Shown here piece by piece: positions 37,301 through 52,300 of a stretch of DNA of 64,000 nucleotides. Location: NCBI GenBank assembly GCA_013398615.1, contig VZSR01003798.1, forward strand, positions 12,625,606 through 12,689,605. The letters run 5' to 3'. The position numbers and the translations under genes were made by a program. This stretch comes from Brachypodius melanocephalos. Its lineage: Eukaryota; Chordata; Aves; Passeriformes; Pycnonotidae. The notes below the pieces were generated by a model. That model saw only the letters and a list, made by a program, of their open reading frames with translations, searched no databases and had not been told where the DNA came from. How positions within the stretch are numbered: the stretch's first letter is position 1; each line of letters begins with the position of its first letter.

Positions 37301-40300
37301 CTAACAATTTTCTATTTGATTTTTTAACTTAGTTCAACTATTAGATAACCTGATCATCTGTCAGCTATTTTTAAACAGGTCTCTTCTTAGTCATTAGAAC
37401 AAGCTTGATGAGAACAGGATTATCTGTCTGGACTGTTCACCTTCTTAAAAAATTGACAAATATTCATTTAATTCTCCCCCATCAAAAGAGGGAAGAGACA
37501 ACTTGGGACTGCAGGGAGGAAAGGGGCTGAGGAGGGTGGAGGAGTAAACAATCATCTATTCATCTCTACTTCCAATAAGTAACAACTTTAGCACATCACC
37601 AAACTTCAAACATAAATTCTACCCTGGATTAAACCCAGTAGCTTCAGGACTCTTCTGAGGAGAGGATACTCCAGCATAGTTAAACAAATCTGTCTATATC
37701 ATTACTGAATATGGTTTCTAAACTAGCCAAAATGGAAGAAACAAGAAGCTTCAAATAAGCCTTTTGGCAATTACAGTTCCTACAGCAAGCACCAAGTTCT
37801 CAGTGCAAACTAAGCTATTCCTTAGCCTAGCTACACACCAGGCAGAAATATGCCTCTTTTAGTTACACACTTTCTACCTCACAGAAGATACTTCTCAGCA
37901 GTAGTGATCTCTAGAACAGAATTAAATCAATTAAGACCAAGTTTTGACCTTTCTTATTTGTTACTGCTTCTGTCTTCCACAGATCTGAAAACTGATACGG
38001 TAGAGAATACTACTTAGCTACTATATGGTTGCCCATTTGGTTGTAGACAGAATTTTGGTAAAACTTTTACATCTATACACACATATAAAGTTGCATAATC
38101 TGCTTTGATAATAAACTACATCTTAGATATGAGTGGCAGTACCCGAAAGGCTATAAAGAGGTAATTTTTATTTCTCTTTAGCTTACCTCAGGGAGACTAT
38201 GTTCAATTTGCAAGTAACACAGCAACTGAGTCATAATTAAAAATTAGAGTTGAGAGCACCACACTTAGTTAAGACCCAGTACTTTCCCATGGGCTCAAGT
38301 TATGTTGATCCTACACTCTAATCAGAGCAAGTACTTGAAAGGGGAAAAAAAAGGCAAGTCATTGCCTTACCAAGTCTCACAGCATTTGGTAAATAAAGGT
38401 TTACATGCAAGAGTTAATGCCTAATCTATTATTCCATTTCTTTTTTTATGATCTACTTTCTAAGATCAGTGATTTCACCACAATATATTAGGTCACTGGT
38501 ACCAAGTCTGCAGACTTTCACAAAACTGGCAGAAAAAGCTGTTATCTGGCACACAAAAAGGGCACTTGGTACTTTCCCTTTTCTGCCTTTCCTCAGCCAA
38601 ATTGCTGTAACTGGTGACAGGCTCACAGAATCATTAAGTGACCAGAGGAGATTGTGGAGAAAAGAAAAAGGGAAAAAAGGAGATGGAGGAGCTACTCCAC
38701 AGCTGAAAGAAGTGGCTGGGGAAAGGAAACTGAAGGGGATGAGTTGGCAGCAGTGTGTAATATGACTTCAGTACAAGAAGAGTCCATTTTTAGGTTCACA
38801 GTCTTCTCTTCCCAGCAGGAACCAGAAAAATCCTCACAGCTATGGCTGCATCAGCCTCCTCACAGGTCAGCATCTAGAAAACACTGGTCTGCTTGAGGTT
38901 CAAGTCTTTCATCCTTACTTTTCCTACCTAAGAGCTCAAAGACTCTCTTCTTGGAAAAATGGAAAGCGGGGGTCTGTAAATGGATGGGGATAATAACTTG
39001 AGCTCTTCTTTCTAACTGCTTCCATGAGGCATCCCACAATCTGCTCAGTTCCCACAAGACTGTCAGACTCATTCCAGCTCTGAACTATAGTAAACACAAG
39101 GCAGCTTAACAACCTAATACTGGATTTATACTACCCACAATTCTACAGAACCATCACACTTACAGATTTTTTTTTCATTGTTTTAACTTATTATTAAAGC
39201 CACACAACATACTTTACCACTTAACTGATAATTCCCACAGTCCTGCTACTTTACACTAAAGAAAACTTATCTTTGAAGCAGCACATGATAGGGTCTCCAG
39301 GTTTATCACTCTTTCTTTGATCCACTTAGATGCACACAGAATCAACCCCTAGTAAGTATTTATGTAAATCCCAACCTCTACAGTATTTCAACACTCAGCC
39401 ATCCCAGCTAGAACGCTTGCAGCTGATGTTTGTTTTCCATTAACACCTCTATGATAAGGCTTGTGGTTATTCAGATGTCTTTCCTGACCTTCAGAAGTCA
39501 GACTAGCTAAACTTGGTATTCTAGAACACTACAATGAGGATGCAGCCTTCATTCCAAAGCATTTGCCACTGATTCCTCTTGATACACATAGCTTCAAACA
39601 CAAGGCAGCTCAGATAACAGAAACCATCCAAGTAGGATTATAAGAAGCTACATGTTGGCTAATTTACACTCTAAGAAAGCATCTCTCTGTCCTGAAGAGG
39701 ACAGTGTACAGATTTTAAAGGCAGAACAGCCTTTACCAAAGGTTGACTTTTTCCCGTTTCAGTAAATCTTCTTTGGGAAGTTCAGTACAGAGTTGAGTAC
39801 CTGCTTTCCTGTTTAGTGAAAATAACCTTCCCATTTGTATTTATATGAAGTTGACTATTTATATGCAATGCCATGTTCTAACAAAAACAAGTTATCAAAA
39901 ATCAGAAAACAGGTAAAGATGTACTAGAATAAAGGCACAAGCAAAGTTACTACATGAATTCAAACTATGAAAGTAGTTAGGAAAGAAGCTTTGTTATTTC
40001 AACAAGTAAAGACACAGAAGAGAAATCCACTAGCTGATAATATGAGCACACAGCTTAGGTACATTCATTTAAATATACTGCTTTCCACTTTAAGAACATG
40101 ACTTTCTCAAAGCATGGCTGTGTCTATGAAAGTTTGCTGGCCAGGGAGTAGAGCTGTAAACCATTAATACCAATTTCAGCAGTAGAGTGGGAATGCTGCA
40201 CCTTGGCTGGGGTGTTCCACCAGTCCACCATTGTACAAGGTATTTCTTAGACAAACCCAAGTCAAACATCAAATGCTCTTTTTTTTTCCTGAGGACTACA

Positions 40301-43300
40301 CACAATCCAGCTCACTGTAATTAAACTTGTAAAATGCAAGACATTTAACCCACAGATTCAGCCTCTAGAATTTTTTAGCTTCATTTCAGTTAAAAAATGT
40401 GTAAGAACTTAGGACCCTGCCTCCCAATTCTCTGCAAGATAAAACTGCTTTACCTACAAGCACCAGCACAGGGTGCATCTGGTTTTGGGTTTTCTTTTGA
40501 CAAAACAGGTGTAGGAAGTGACACCTGTCTGACAAGTTATTTGTCAAGGTATATAACTTAAAAGGTACAATAGACAGGTAATGATTGAAGAATTGCCACA
40601 GAGCAGTGAATAATACTAAAAAGACTACAGTAAGAACTAAAGACATCAATTTTTTTTCCTTTACAAATTCAGGACAGCCTAAAATGCGCTGCAGTAAGCG
40701 AATCTTGCAAAAAATTCACTTAGTAAAATTCATGAAAATAATTCTCCTAAGTCTCACAAAGCCAACCAGTAGGTTCTGTTTGATGACTGCTAAACCAACC
40801 TATTTAAGAAGCTGAGCTGTTTAGGGGCGTGTTGTAGTGCACATGGAACCCAAAGAGACACAACATGTAATGTCAGATTAGTCCAGTAATATTGAATCTG
40901 CTTTTCGTTCTGACAGGCTCATAGAACATAGAAGACAGACCCATTTCATGAATTGAGCACTGTGCTGTATGCACAATATAAAAAGTACTGAAATTAAATG
41001 CCATAAAAAGAACATTTAGTGTAATAAAAACCTTAAGTTGACAATATAAAGTCTTCTTCAGTGCAAGAGTAACTAGCTCGGTTGCTTCAGCCCATCTCAG
41101 CATGGCAGCATGCTCAGAACGCCACTTTTAAAATTCAGCTTATCAAGTATTAGCTCTCTGCAGGCATCCTCCTTTGTTTTCATAACCTACTCAAATATGG
41201 CCAACAATTATCTTGTTTAAACACATTTACCAGCTCTGAATAATGAGGGCAATACGAAGGATTACAGATTACTACAGAATCAAGAATTTTTTTAAAAAAC
41301 CCTTAGACATAATTAAGAACTGAAATTCTGTGGTCCACGGTTTTCCTGTAATGACCACGTACGGACCATACACTCCTACAAACATGTTTGAACAACTTAC
41401 AGTATTTCTCAGAAAATAAAATTTTAGGTAAAATCTACAGAAAAAATGTAGCTACACTGTAAAACATCTGCAAGAAATTCTCAATGTATCTTTAATTTGA
41501 CAACAAGCAGGTATTATCATGTGTTCAAGTATCACTTGAAAACTCAGCTGTTCACTCAAGTTGTGTGGGCACCTTTCCCAAGCAAGAGTCATCAACTAAT
41601 CTAGGAGTAGTGAAAGTGGGTGTGGACTGACAATTAACAGGATCAAGCAAAGAATTAGAAAGCATAAGTTACTAGTAATGTATTGAATAAAAAGTTGACT
41701 GAGAATAGAGTTCAACAATACACAGACATACTTTATAGCTTCTGAATGCATCCCAGGAATTCCCAGTTCTGTCACTTGGTAAAGAAGTACAGTTAGACTA
41801 TCAGACATAACAGCTTTGGGTTTAATTCCATCATTTCAGTATCTATTTCATTATTAAACTATTAGCCCATTGTTAAATGGTCCCTTTAACCTGGTATCAA
41901 TATGTAATATTTAAATTGTGTTTTTATTTCTTCCTTTTTCAACAGAAGGCTACTATGAGATACAGTTCTTAAATCAAAACAGCCTTGTGAAAAGAACAGA
42001 TGCTACTTACACCATCCTAAAATACTGGTAGGTGCCAGCCATTCTCTGGACAATGAAACTGTAAGTTTGATGAATGCTTATCTGGCACATGTCAGCACTG
42101 CCACAGAAAAGGCTGCTACTGCACCCTCCCTCTCACCACTGCTGCTTAGTTCTGCACTCTTTCTTCTTACAGCAAATTTGCCTCTACACTGAACAGAAGA
42201 ACCAATTAACCTCATTGAAAAATAAGCAGCCAAATCACTTTCCCATCTTGAGTGGCCACATGAGCAGCAGGTGCTTCCTTTGGCACACAGAGAAAGATTA
42301 AGTTTAGAAGTTCCAACTGGTCACAGAGATGCATCCTGAGAACCACTGGCCCAGCTTCACTCGCTGCTGCCAGCAGAGAACAGCAGTAAATATTAGGACA
42401 GCTTTACCATTGTTTCCTGCCCACAAAATGCAGCCATTTCATCCGAATCCAAATCAAAATACAAGACTGTCATTTCAGTCCTCACAAGTAGAAGCTGTTT
42501 ACTATAATTATTACATTAAGGGGATGCAAGCTGGACAGCTGGGTGCCAATAAACCACTACACCTGGACAAATCCTAATGGACCATTTGGTAAAAGCCATT
42601 CAAAAAAGATCAGATATAAGTTCTCAGAATCTCAACTCCCGTGTTGACTGAATGCCTTTAAGTTTCACCATCCGTATTTAAATGCCACTGCACTTTAAAT
42701 AGTATCTATATAGTTCAAGTGTTTTGCAAAAGCTTTATTTCCTACCTTCACACAAAGTAACTCAAATACTTGATAGAAAGGTTTTACTTTTGTCCTTCCC
42801 AGTGATGACATAAATCACTTAGTTATTCACAATAAACCTGCAGCTGCAATTGCAAAAAGCCAATCCTATTTATACAGCTTCTCAAACTGCTACACACCTT
42901 CAAAGCAAATAAACAGACTCTAAGCAAAACTCAATTCACTTGATTCTTCCTTCATATTTAAAGCAAAATGAAAATATTTTGTAAGGACACATCCAAATTT
43001 ATCAACAGGAACTTTGGACTAAGTTTACATCCTGTCAGCTACCCTCTCTTTGGCAGGGAGCATTAGATGTGCCATAGGAAGCTACCAAAATCCTGAATTA
43101 TGGACTGGTTTGACCTTACAGTCAGTTTCCAGTCAGCCTCCTCAGTTAATGATGGATTGTGCCTCAAACCATAGGGATTTAGGATCAATTCCACATATAA
43201 ACACCAACATTTTTCTTCATGAATAACAGTAGCTGTTATCAAAATATTTACAGACCTGATTGACTAAAGTCTGGTCTTCCTCTGTGAAGTAAGAGAAGAA

Positions 43301-46300
43301 ATTTTTTTTAGACCTCATTATCCTAGGTGTAACTACCATTTTTACACGATAAGGATTTTAAACCCACCGTCACACCACAAAGAGAACTCAGAGGCTAAGC
43401 TAGCAGCTCTCTCTTACAGAAGATTATTATGGGATCCTTATCAATGACAAGGTGAACCTGCTCACGTGGCCTGCCCCAAGAAAGAATGGTCTCATCCTTC
43501 TTCTATCACTCCTTCAAGTCACACTGATTTTTTTCCCCAATAATTCTTAGACAGATGCTATTCCTTGCACGGCTTTAACACGAGCAGTGTCAGCACAAGG
43601 ATGATGCTGGGAATGTGGTTAGGCCTGTTTCCCTCTGCAGCAGTGCACACTTCAGTGAGCCTAAATTATCCTCCAGCCTGCAGCTTAGAAGTGGCAGCAT
43701 TAGACTCAAATTTAACTTCACTGTCTTGCAACCTTGCTGGAGATTTAAAAGTAGAGAGGTTCACACTGTGAGGAACCTCTGAAGCATTCTACTCTGCAGT
43801 CTTGTTTATTAGAACAATTTAATAGGGAAAACCAGACACTGCCAGAGAAGCTACAGCAGAGACAGGAGCACTATGACTTCTTTAAACAATAAAATTCCTT
43901 GGACTAAAAATCACACTTAAAAACATGGTTTTTAAGGACAGGACTTCAGGATTTGGGTTGTAGCTCTAAGGCATTTAGAAATACAACCTTAATGCTGATC
44001 TTCTGGGACCATGCACTGAAATTCAGTCATTGCACCATAAACCTCCAGGAACAACACTTCGTTCTCTGAATAAACGACAAGCTGGCACCAAAAAACCAAC
44101 TTACTCATAAAAAATATCACAAAGAGATTCAGGAGACCCTGATTCAGGGTTTACATTTTTTTTATTAAACTTCTTTTGTTTCTACATATGGCTAACAGTT
44201 ATTTATCAAGTTCTAAATACTTAAATTGTAACTGAAATAACAAGAAAAACAAGGGCATTACACATTCCTGAAATATATTAAAGAGTGGTGCTGCAAAGGA
44301 GGGAGTAATAGGAACTAAGATACAGACACAAATACTTTAACTTTCTTCCTGTTTCTCCTGGGTTATACAATAAGCAGGCAATTCTCAATTGCAAAGAGAT
44401 CTTCCTAAGTGAAAACCTGTAAATTATACTTCAGTTATCAGACTGAGTATTGAACTTTTCTACTGGATTTTACATGTTAAATGCAAGGCAAAGCATGTCT
44501 TGTAACAGTAATCATCTTTCCCAATGTCAAATAATTTCTTAATTTCACAATAACACAAAAAATCAGATAACACCAGTACACACAAAACAGAATTTTTTTG
44601 GCCTGTTTTGTAGCTTCAAATGCAATTTGAAATGTTACTTTTTCTCAGTTAAATCTCCTGAGACACTGTGGCACAATTCTTGAAAAAAGAAAAAGCAAGG
44701 AGAAACTAAAAAGAAAAAAACCAAACCTATATGGAACACAAAACTACATTCTAAACTCAGAATCAACTACCATTCTGTTCTGAGTATGATTCCAGTATTT
44801 AAGCTTCTACATATATTAATAGTTACCATCAGATGTCTGAAGAAGTGCTTGCAAGTAACAATTTCATACCTAAACTGGACATGAGAGAAAATACTTCACA
44901 GAAACTGGAAACAGTGCAATGTAGTGGATTCTAGCTGATGTTATACTGGTGGTTGTATTTCATCCTTTGCATTTCACTACAAATGAAACACAGATGAATA
45001 AAATATTTAAGGCAAACACCTTTTGAAATATCACTGACCTTCCATGAGCATGAAAATCAAGGCGCAAGAACTGCTCTTCGTGTGATACTGCTCTTTTGGC
45101 ACGCTGGTGTTTTTGGTGTAACAAATCCACATCGTAGGACAGTCCTTCGTAGTGTCTAATGTACTTATTCAGAGGATTCCCATACTGGCCTGAAAAATAG
45201 AGAGAAGTAAGGTTATAACCATACTACCAGGCATGGCAGACCTGTAGCACAAAGCAGTTGGTAACAAGGACCCCAATTCCACATTATATCCATTTTAACT
45301 TATTTTTTCTCCTTTGTACACATCAGATTCATTCTACTTCATCCCACAGACAGGACACACAACCTGCAGCTACAAGTGCATCAGATGGACCTTGGAAAGC
45401 ATCTTCCACTTAAATTTAAATCAAAACAAGTATAGTTCATTTACTCCAAAACTACCCCACAATGCAAACTATATCACTGTCAACAGGAATGCTTGAGAGG
45501 TGTTTCAGAAAGGCACTCCTCATTCAAAATAAGAAGTGCAACAGCTGAATATTCAGGTTCCCTGAAACTGTGCTTCCAACATCACTCTGCAGTCACAGCA
45601 CCACAATATCTGCTCAGAATGTTTGTATCCTACATGTGAAATATCCAGGGAAATTAGGAGAAAATCATGCCACCTAGCAACACATTTTATATCACATGGA
45701 ATATTCTATCACATGGAAAAGTTTTATTAAAATGTATCTCCAGAGATGTCAATTCAGTTCAGTCTATTTTGTACAATTCCTTCTACTGTAATATTTATGA
45801 TTTATGTTAATATGAGTTCAGGGCAGAAAATGGTGACGATTTTGACCCTCCTATCCTGATGGAGGAAGAGACCACCAAAAAACCCCCAAAATGCAACTTG
45901 TTGAGAAAACTAAAAGAACTCTGAATTATGCAAGAAAAAAATATTAGTATCTCATAATCAATTTAACTTCAAACCAACCTAAATGGGAGTTCTCAGGGAC
46001 TACATGTGACATTTTTCTTCAGATATCTAAAAAGATGACCAAGTAAACTAATACTTTTGAATGCATTGCTTGCATTTAGCAGCCATGTGCATAAGATGAT
46101 ATTGCTATATCTGTTTAAAATTCAATTAATGTTATACTGCAGAGAAATCACATTCAAATTTCCTCACAGTACCATCTGCAAATGTTGACTCTTCATTGTT
46201 AACTGGAAATACAGTCCAATAACAAAACTTCACTCTAATTTCCTCTCCCTCAGTCTCAAAATATATGTCCATTCTCATTCAGCTTTTCAGAAAGGAAAGC

Positions 46301-49300
46301 ACCCTAGGCATCCTAAAATGTTTAAAATGTGTGGTTCAAGGAAGTCTACATTAATTCTAATCCCAGTAAGACACAGGACCATTCCAAAGCTTCAGGAACT
46401 TAATTATCTTTAAATTTTTATGGTAGGAAGCTTTTAATAATGCACTCCTTAAATGGTTACACACCATTTTTCTTCTCAGTATTGCAAGATACACTTTGAA
46501 CACCTTCAAACACCCAGAAAAAAAGTTTTGAAGTGTGACAACTTACAGAAGACCCAATAACCCTCAGAACTGGATCCAGGTCTCATGACCACATGAAAAG
46601 ATGAGAGACAGCATTTAACTGAGTCACAAAGAATAGTTTTTAAGTGCTAACTACTGTGACAAGACTGCAACAGACTACTGACATTAGAAGTTTTATAACT
46701 GTTTCCTCTGCTAAGGAAAAGCAGAGAGGGTTTTAAGCAAAAATCTTCCTTCTTAACAAAAAAAAAAATTAATACACTTGGTATGATCAAACAGGGATCA
46801 TGCAGTTTCTGCAAAACTTAAAGGACTCCTTATGTTTTAAGTACTCTCATAGCAAACACTTAAACACAAGCACTCCTGCTGCTCTCTTCTTGTTTAAGCA
46901 GAACAGCTGCAGACCACCTAGAGCATTATGGCTTCTCCAAAAATGACTTAAGGCTTCAAAATGAACAATTTCACTCCTAGAAGCCTCTACATCAACATTG
47001 CTATAGCGTTCAAGGTCTGCACTCTGATCACATTCTCCTTCTAATCAAACCAGGTAGCTATCAAAAGGGATTATCTTCTCCACAAAGGTATCTTAGTAAG
47101 TAGCTCAACCTTGGTAACAGAAGAATCTATAGAGGATTCTGAGGGAAAAGTTCATTAAACTGGAAAGAAAACTTCACTGAGGTACATCACGCAGGTAGAA
47201 CTGCTGGCTCCAGTTTCTGTAATTAGAAGACTGTATCAAAAAGGAAGAAGTCTATCACAGAATCTGCAAGTGGCACACCCCGAGAAATCATTATGATAGC
47301 ACATACCAGATCCCAACCTCTGTTACAAACTACTGCCGTTATTTTCTGTAAATGAAAAACAAGGGTTTGGGTTTTTTTAACAAAGATTGCATGACAAAGA
47401 CCTTTTCAGTTAAGGATACAAGCAGGAAGCCTGCAGTATGAAACACCAAACCATGAACACCTAAATGTAGTTTATGGGAACTGCTCTACAAATTCCATGT
47501 GTCATGTTGCCATCAACAAAACAAAGACAGAGTGATGCCTTTCCAGGCAATCTGGTGGAATAAAACAACATTACACTTCACCTAAACACTAAGCTAGGAG
47601 ACAAAAACCTTTCAGGATACAGACATCAGAGAGTGACAAGGGGATGGCTTTTGAACTTGACAGTATAGTCTTCTAAAGACTTGCTAAACTAGATGTGGCA
47701 TTTCCTACGACAAATTCCCTGCAGGAATGAAGCTTTACTCTCACAGGCTTACTTTAAACAGAATCAGGCAGAGCATTTAGGCAAATGTCTCAGTGCGCCA
47801 GTCCCTGTGAAAGATGTTTTGTGTATGCAGATATACAACTCTTCAGGATCCCCAGAGAGCTGTGAAGTATCTTCAGTTGCTGTTGTTGTGAACAAACAAA
47901 TCCCACTGGACAGGTATGGAGTCTGAGGCATGTACTCTCACCTTCTAACCAGCCTCATGCAAAGGCTAAATTGGATCATCCGTGTGATTTTAGCTGTAAG
48001 CTCCCTGGCACAAGGCAAGCAAACACATGTAACAGTTGTTGGGGGGTGCTAAACGATTCCCTGGTTGGTTATTTCCCCAGGGAAAACCAAGAGCAGCTTC
48101 TCCCCCCAGACAAGCCCTGCCCAGTCTGCAGGAGAGAAGCAGCATCCACAGCAGATGAAATGAGCAAGGGAACATCAGCCACCTGGATATAAAGAAGTCC
48201 ACGGGATCAGAAGGGATGCACCCAGGAGTGCCCAGGGGCTGGCTGATACCCATTTCAAGGCTTCTATCACCCTTCTGAGAGTCCCTGAAAAATGTCATCC
48301 CCACCTTCAAGGACAAGGGCCTGGAGAATCACAGGCTGGACAGACTAACCTCAGTGTCTGTGAAGATTCTGGAGGAAATTTTTATGGAAGCTAGCTCCAT
48401 GCACAAAAAAAAATGACTAGCAATAAACAGTACTGAAAGTTTATCCATGTAAACATAAATATCTATTACTTTTATACACATCATTGTAAAAGAGAATAAC
48501 ATTTAACTTCCCATAAGAGGATAAATCAAGCATGCACTGTTCTAAAAGATGAAGTTTGCACTAAACCACTCAGATTAAGACTTGCATGACAAATGCAGAC
48601 AGTTCAAGCACAACTCAAGTTTGTTAGTGGGGTGGAAAAAAGCACAGAATACGACTTGACAGAGTATCAGAAATTGTTCAGAAGCCAAGCTAACTCACCA
48701 GACAAGTCTTATTACTGCAAGCACCATCACTAATTTGCAGATTTAAAATGCCAGCATGTGATAAACACCTTGTAGAGAATTATTAATATAATTTTAATTA
48801 AGATAATCAAAGCAACATTTGCTTCAAGTTGTTTTCAACACAGAGTTTATCTATCTAACGAAAAAGCTCCCTTTACATGGGACACTGAAAAATGTACACT
48901 GCATACAGATTTAGCAAGCCAGAAATTCTACCATATACCTCCTGACTTGGACTTCTCTGAAGAATTTATTCAGGCTGTTGTTTCAAAACTGCCAGCAGAA
49001 GGGCAGGCCCCGCTGCCTTTTACATCTATTCTGTTTCCATTCTTCCCTTGCACTGGCACTAGGTTCAGCTGAAAAAATATTCTCTCTCTTCTGGTCAAGT
49101 GAGTTTTTGGTGAAAGAAAAACACGTAATCAAGAAGTCAAGTCAGGATCATTTCCCTTCACTGAGGCCTCAATTTAGGGCACGGTCAGACAGCACGGCAA
49201 CACCAGTGCAAGCAAATGTCTGCTTTTTATTGACCCTCTTCCTCTCCACCCTGTCAAAGTCCCAGTTCTTCTTCCCCATCAGCCCCGGGTTTGCTCAATA

Positions 49301-52300
49301 AAGCAACTCTAGTTACACATCTGGCAGGAACTGATTAATTTTTTTTTCTTTGGATGGACTTCTCATGCTAGGAGGAGAGGTGGGAGTGCAGGCCCAGGGC
49401 AGGACCACCAGACAGCAGTAACTCAGTACAGCGGCTCTGCCACACTACAAAAATGAACCTTTGGATCTTTTAAAAGTGTAAACAAACTGCAGTCTGAGGC
49501 TTCTGGGCAACAGTATTTCAAAGCAACCACCTAAACACCTGATTTTATTTATTTTTAATTACTATAGGCATTTCTGAAGCAACCATCTGACAGCTGTCTT
49601 GACTAGACACTGAATCAACCATAATGTTTTTATTTTAAACTCCAAATAAATGCTGGAGGCTAAGTGCTGCCATATTTATGAAGGCTACTGTTCTTCCTAA
49701 TTTATAGTAAGAACAGAACTAAATCACTCAGATGCTGATAGCTCATAAATGCCTTCCCACAACTCCCCCATGTGTCCAGAAAAAAAGCAAAATTTCTCCC
49801 ATGTTCACTGGGAAATAGGCAGTTCAATATCCAGCAACACAAGACACTAAGATACAACTTGGAAGTCCTAGCGAAAACACAGCACATCATACCAGTGACA
49901 ACAAACTATTTATCATAGATTTGCAATGATATTCAGCATTCGATCAGCCTAGCCAAAGCATGGTCACTCTTGTTAAATCCAAGCTTGTCAGAGGCCTCAA
50001 CAGTTCTCCTCTGTGTTTGCTATTGCCCTTTCCCTTTTTCTTTATGACCCTTAAGTGGAAGAGGTTAAATTAGTTATTTCCATTTCTCTATGAACATCAT
50101 TATGTATGGATAATTAAGTACTGATTAATATACCTACATGCATCTTCATCACGTGCAACAAAGCATGCTACAAAAAGCTGCCAATAATATTACCCAACTT
50201 AAGTACCACTCCACACACATCAAAATTCATGACAGCACCAGTGAGGGAATAGATCCCTTAAGCCAAGCATTTCCAGATGTGTTGGGAAAAACACTGAGAT
50301 TCACTTCTAAAAAAAAGAATTCATAGAAGTCAAGGTACCGTATTTCAAATAGACACCATATACCAGCAGCAAAATTCTAGCTTTCCCTAATTACCAAGAG
50401 AAAGAGAACAAAATAAATGGCGTGGCTTTTCCTCCTTATACTATTTAAACAATATTCAAACTGACCTGCTGGAGCACTGGTTTTATGAAGGCAATATTTA
50501 TGCAGTGGAAGCCAAAGAAGTGATCTAATACCAGAACCTGATCAAGAACATTTCTGGGGCCATTCGGCCAAACTTCTGATAACGTGTCTGCTTTAACCAC
50601 ACAGACATAACCTAGCAAAAGCTGTGTAACAGCCCAAGACAGACACTGCAGTACATTTCACCAGTGCAGCAGCATTACTGATTGCTTTTGATTGCATTCC
50701 TCTCACATAATTTTCAGAACAATATAAACTACAAGAGGATTTTTTTTTTAAAACAAAACAAAGGTATTTCACTAAACCTTCTCAAATAAACCACCCAAAT
50801 TATGCTGCACCATTTTTTAAAAGTTGATTTTATGATTCATGCTTAGCTGTGAGCTAATGTTACGGTTGGTTCTGTTAATCTATACCTTTATATCTTAAGG
50901 CAATTACAACAGAGTGCCTGCACAGTACACAGGCACAAAGCCTTGCCTAATTCTGAAAGAGTTCAAACTCAGGTATCCTGTAAAAATACTCCAATCTTAG
51001 ACCCAACAAACAAATCTCTAACTATTTTTAAAGTGCAGATTAATGAAATTTCCAAAATTATTGCTATTTAATACCTATGTGGCTTAAAACCAGACAACTT
51101 TAGAGAGAAATGTAACTTAGCTTCAAGATCTGTAAAATTAATGAGGCCAGATGCACTACACATAAATGAAATGTAAATTGTTGGGTTCTTTCCAGTTCTT
51201 TCCAGTTTGCACTACTCTCACAGTAACTTCTTAAAGAATCATGAACTTGTCCTTTCCACACAGATATTAATGTCTGCCTAGAAGGAAAAATATACAAATG
51301 AAGAAGCCTATTTTTCAATAAATAAAAACATTTACAGTATATAATAAACTCTAGAAACGTGAACACAGGTAAAATAGAACTTCCTAAATTTAAAAGGCTA
51401 TTTTTAATTTTAACATAGAACTATGGCAAATCTTTCATAATTACATGTGGACTTTTACCATAAAAGTTCTACTGGATATTTTAGAGATATGTATTGGCAT
51501 TATCACTAGATTGTATACACTATTATTAATCTCTTTTTAGAGATTTACCTGCACTGCTACACACCAAAGACATGCACTTCTGCCAACTTCTAGTGAGGTG
51601 TGCTTCCTAGTGCCCATGAATTTTCAAAGTGCCCATTCTTCTCTCAAAGAAAAAAATTAACAGGAATTTCTGAAATACATTTCATGAAATACATTTCTTC
51701 TATATATCCAGAGGAATGCACTTTACATGTTTACTACGATTTTTAAGGCACAACTGCCTGCCTGGAATTAAACAGTGAAAACAACCCTCACAACTGGTTA
51801 ATGAACTATTTTGAGTTAGTTCTGCACCAGCACCATTTAGTTCAGAAAACAAAGAGGCCCTGAAAGCATGCCAACCATTAAGTCTGAAATATTTCGATAC
51901 CTTACAAGAATTTATGAAGAAAAATCTAAATTCTTTTGTGTATCCCACTCCTAATCATATAAATAACGGGATGGCTTCTGACCATGCCAATCACCCTGCT
52001 TTTTATTTCACAAGTAAACCTGCTGAAGTTCCCCATAGTTTGATGTTACTTTGTGAGAATGTGTGAAAGAAAGACCAGCACTTAGCGCTAGCTTCTTTGT
52101 TAATAAACCTACATACTGATGCACACAGAGGCTCAGCCCAGATAAATCGGAGAGGTGCCAAATGAAATAGAGGAAATAAGTCTTTATCAGCTGTTCCACC
52201 CACAGTTCTCTAGAAACACCCTCCCAAGTCCACCCTTCCCGAAACCCTTCTTCTGTACAAAGTCGAAACTATTTTCCCTTCCACGACTTGACCAATTAAA

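Noticed and set aside
48960..49320. Possible solo LTR ending near AATAAA at 49297-49302
   Set aside because: The moderately GC-rich segment and hexamer are suggestive, but I could not find TG...CA ends or a target-site duplication.
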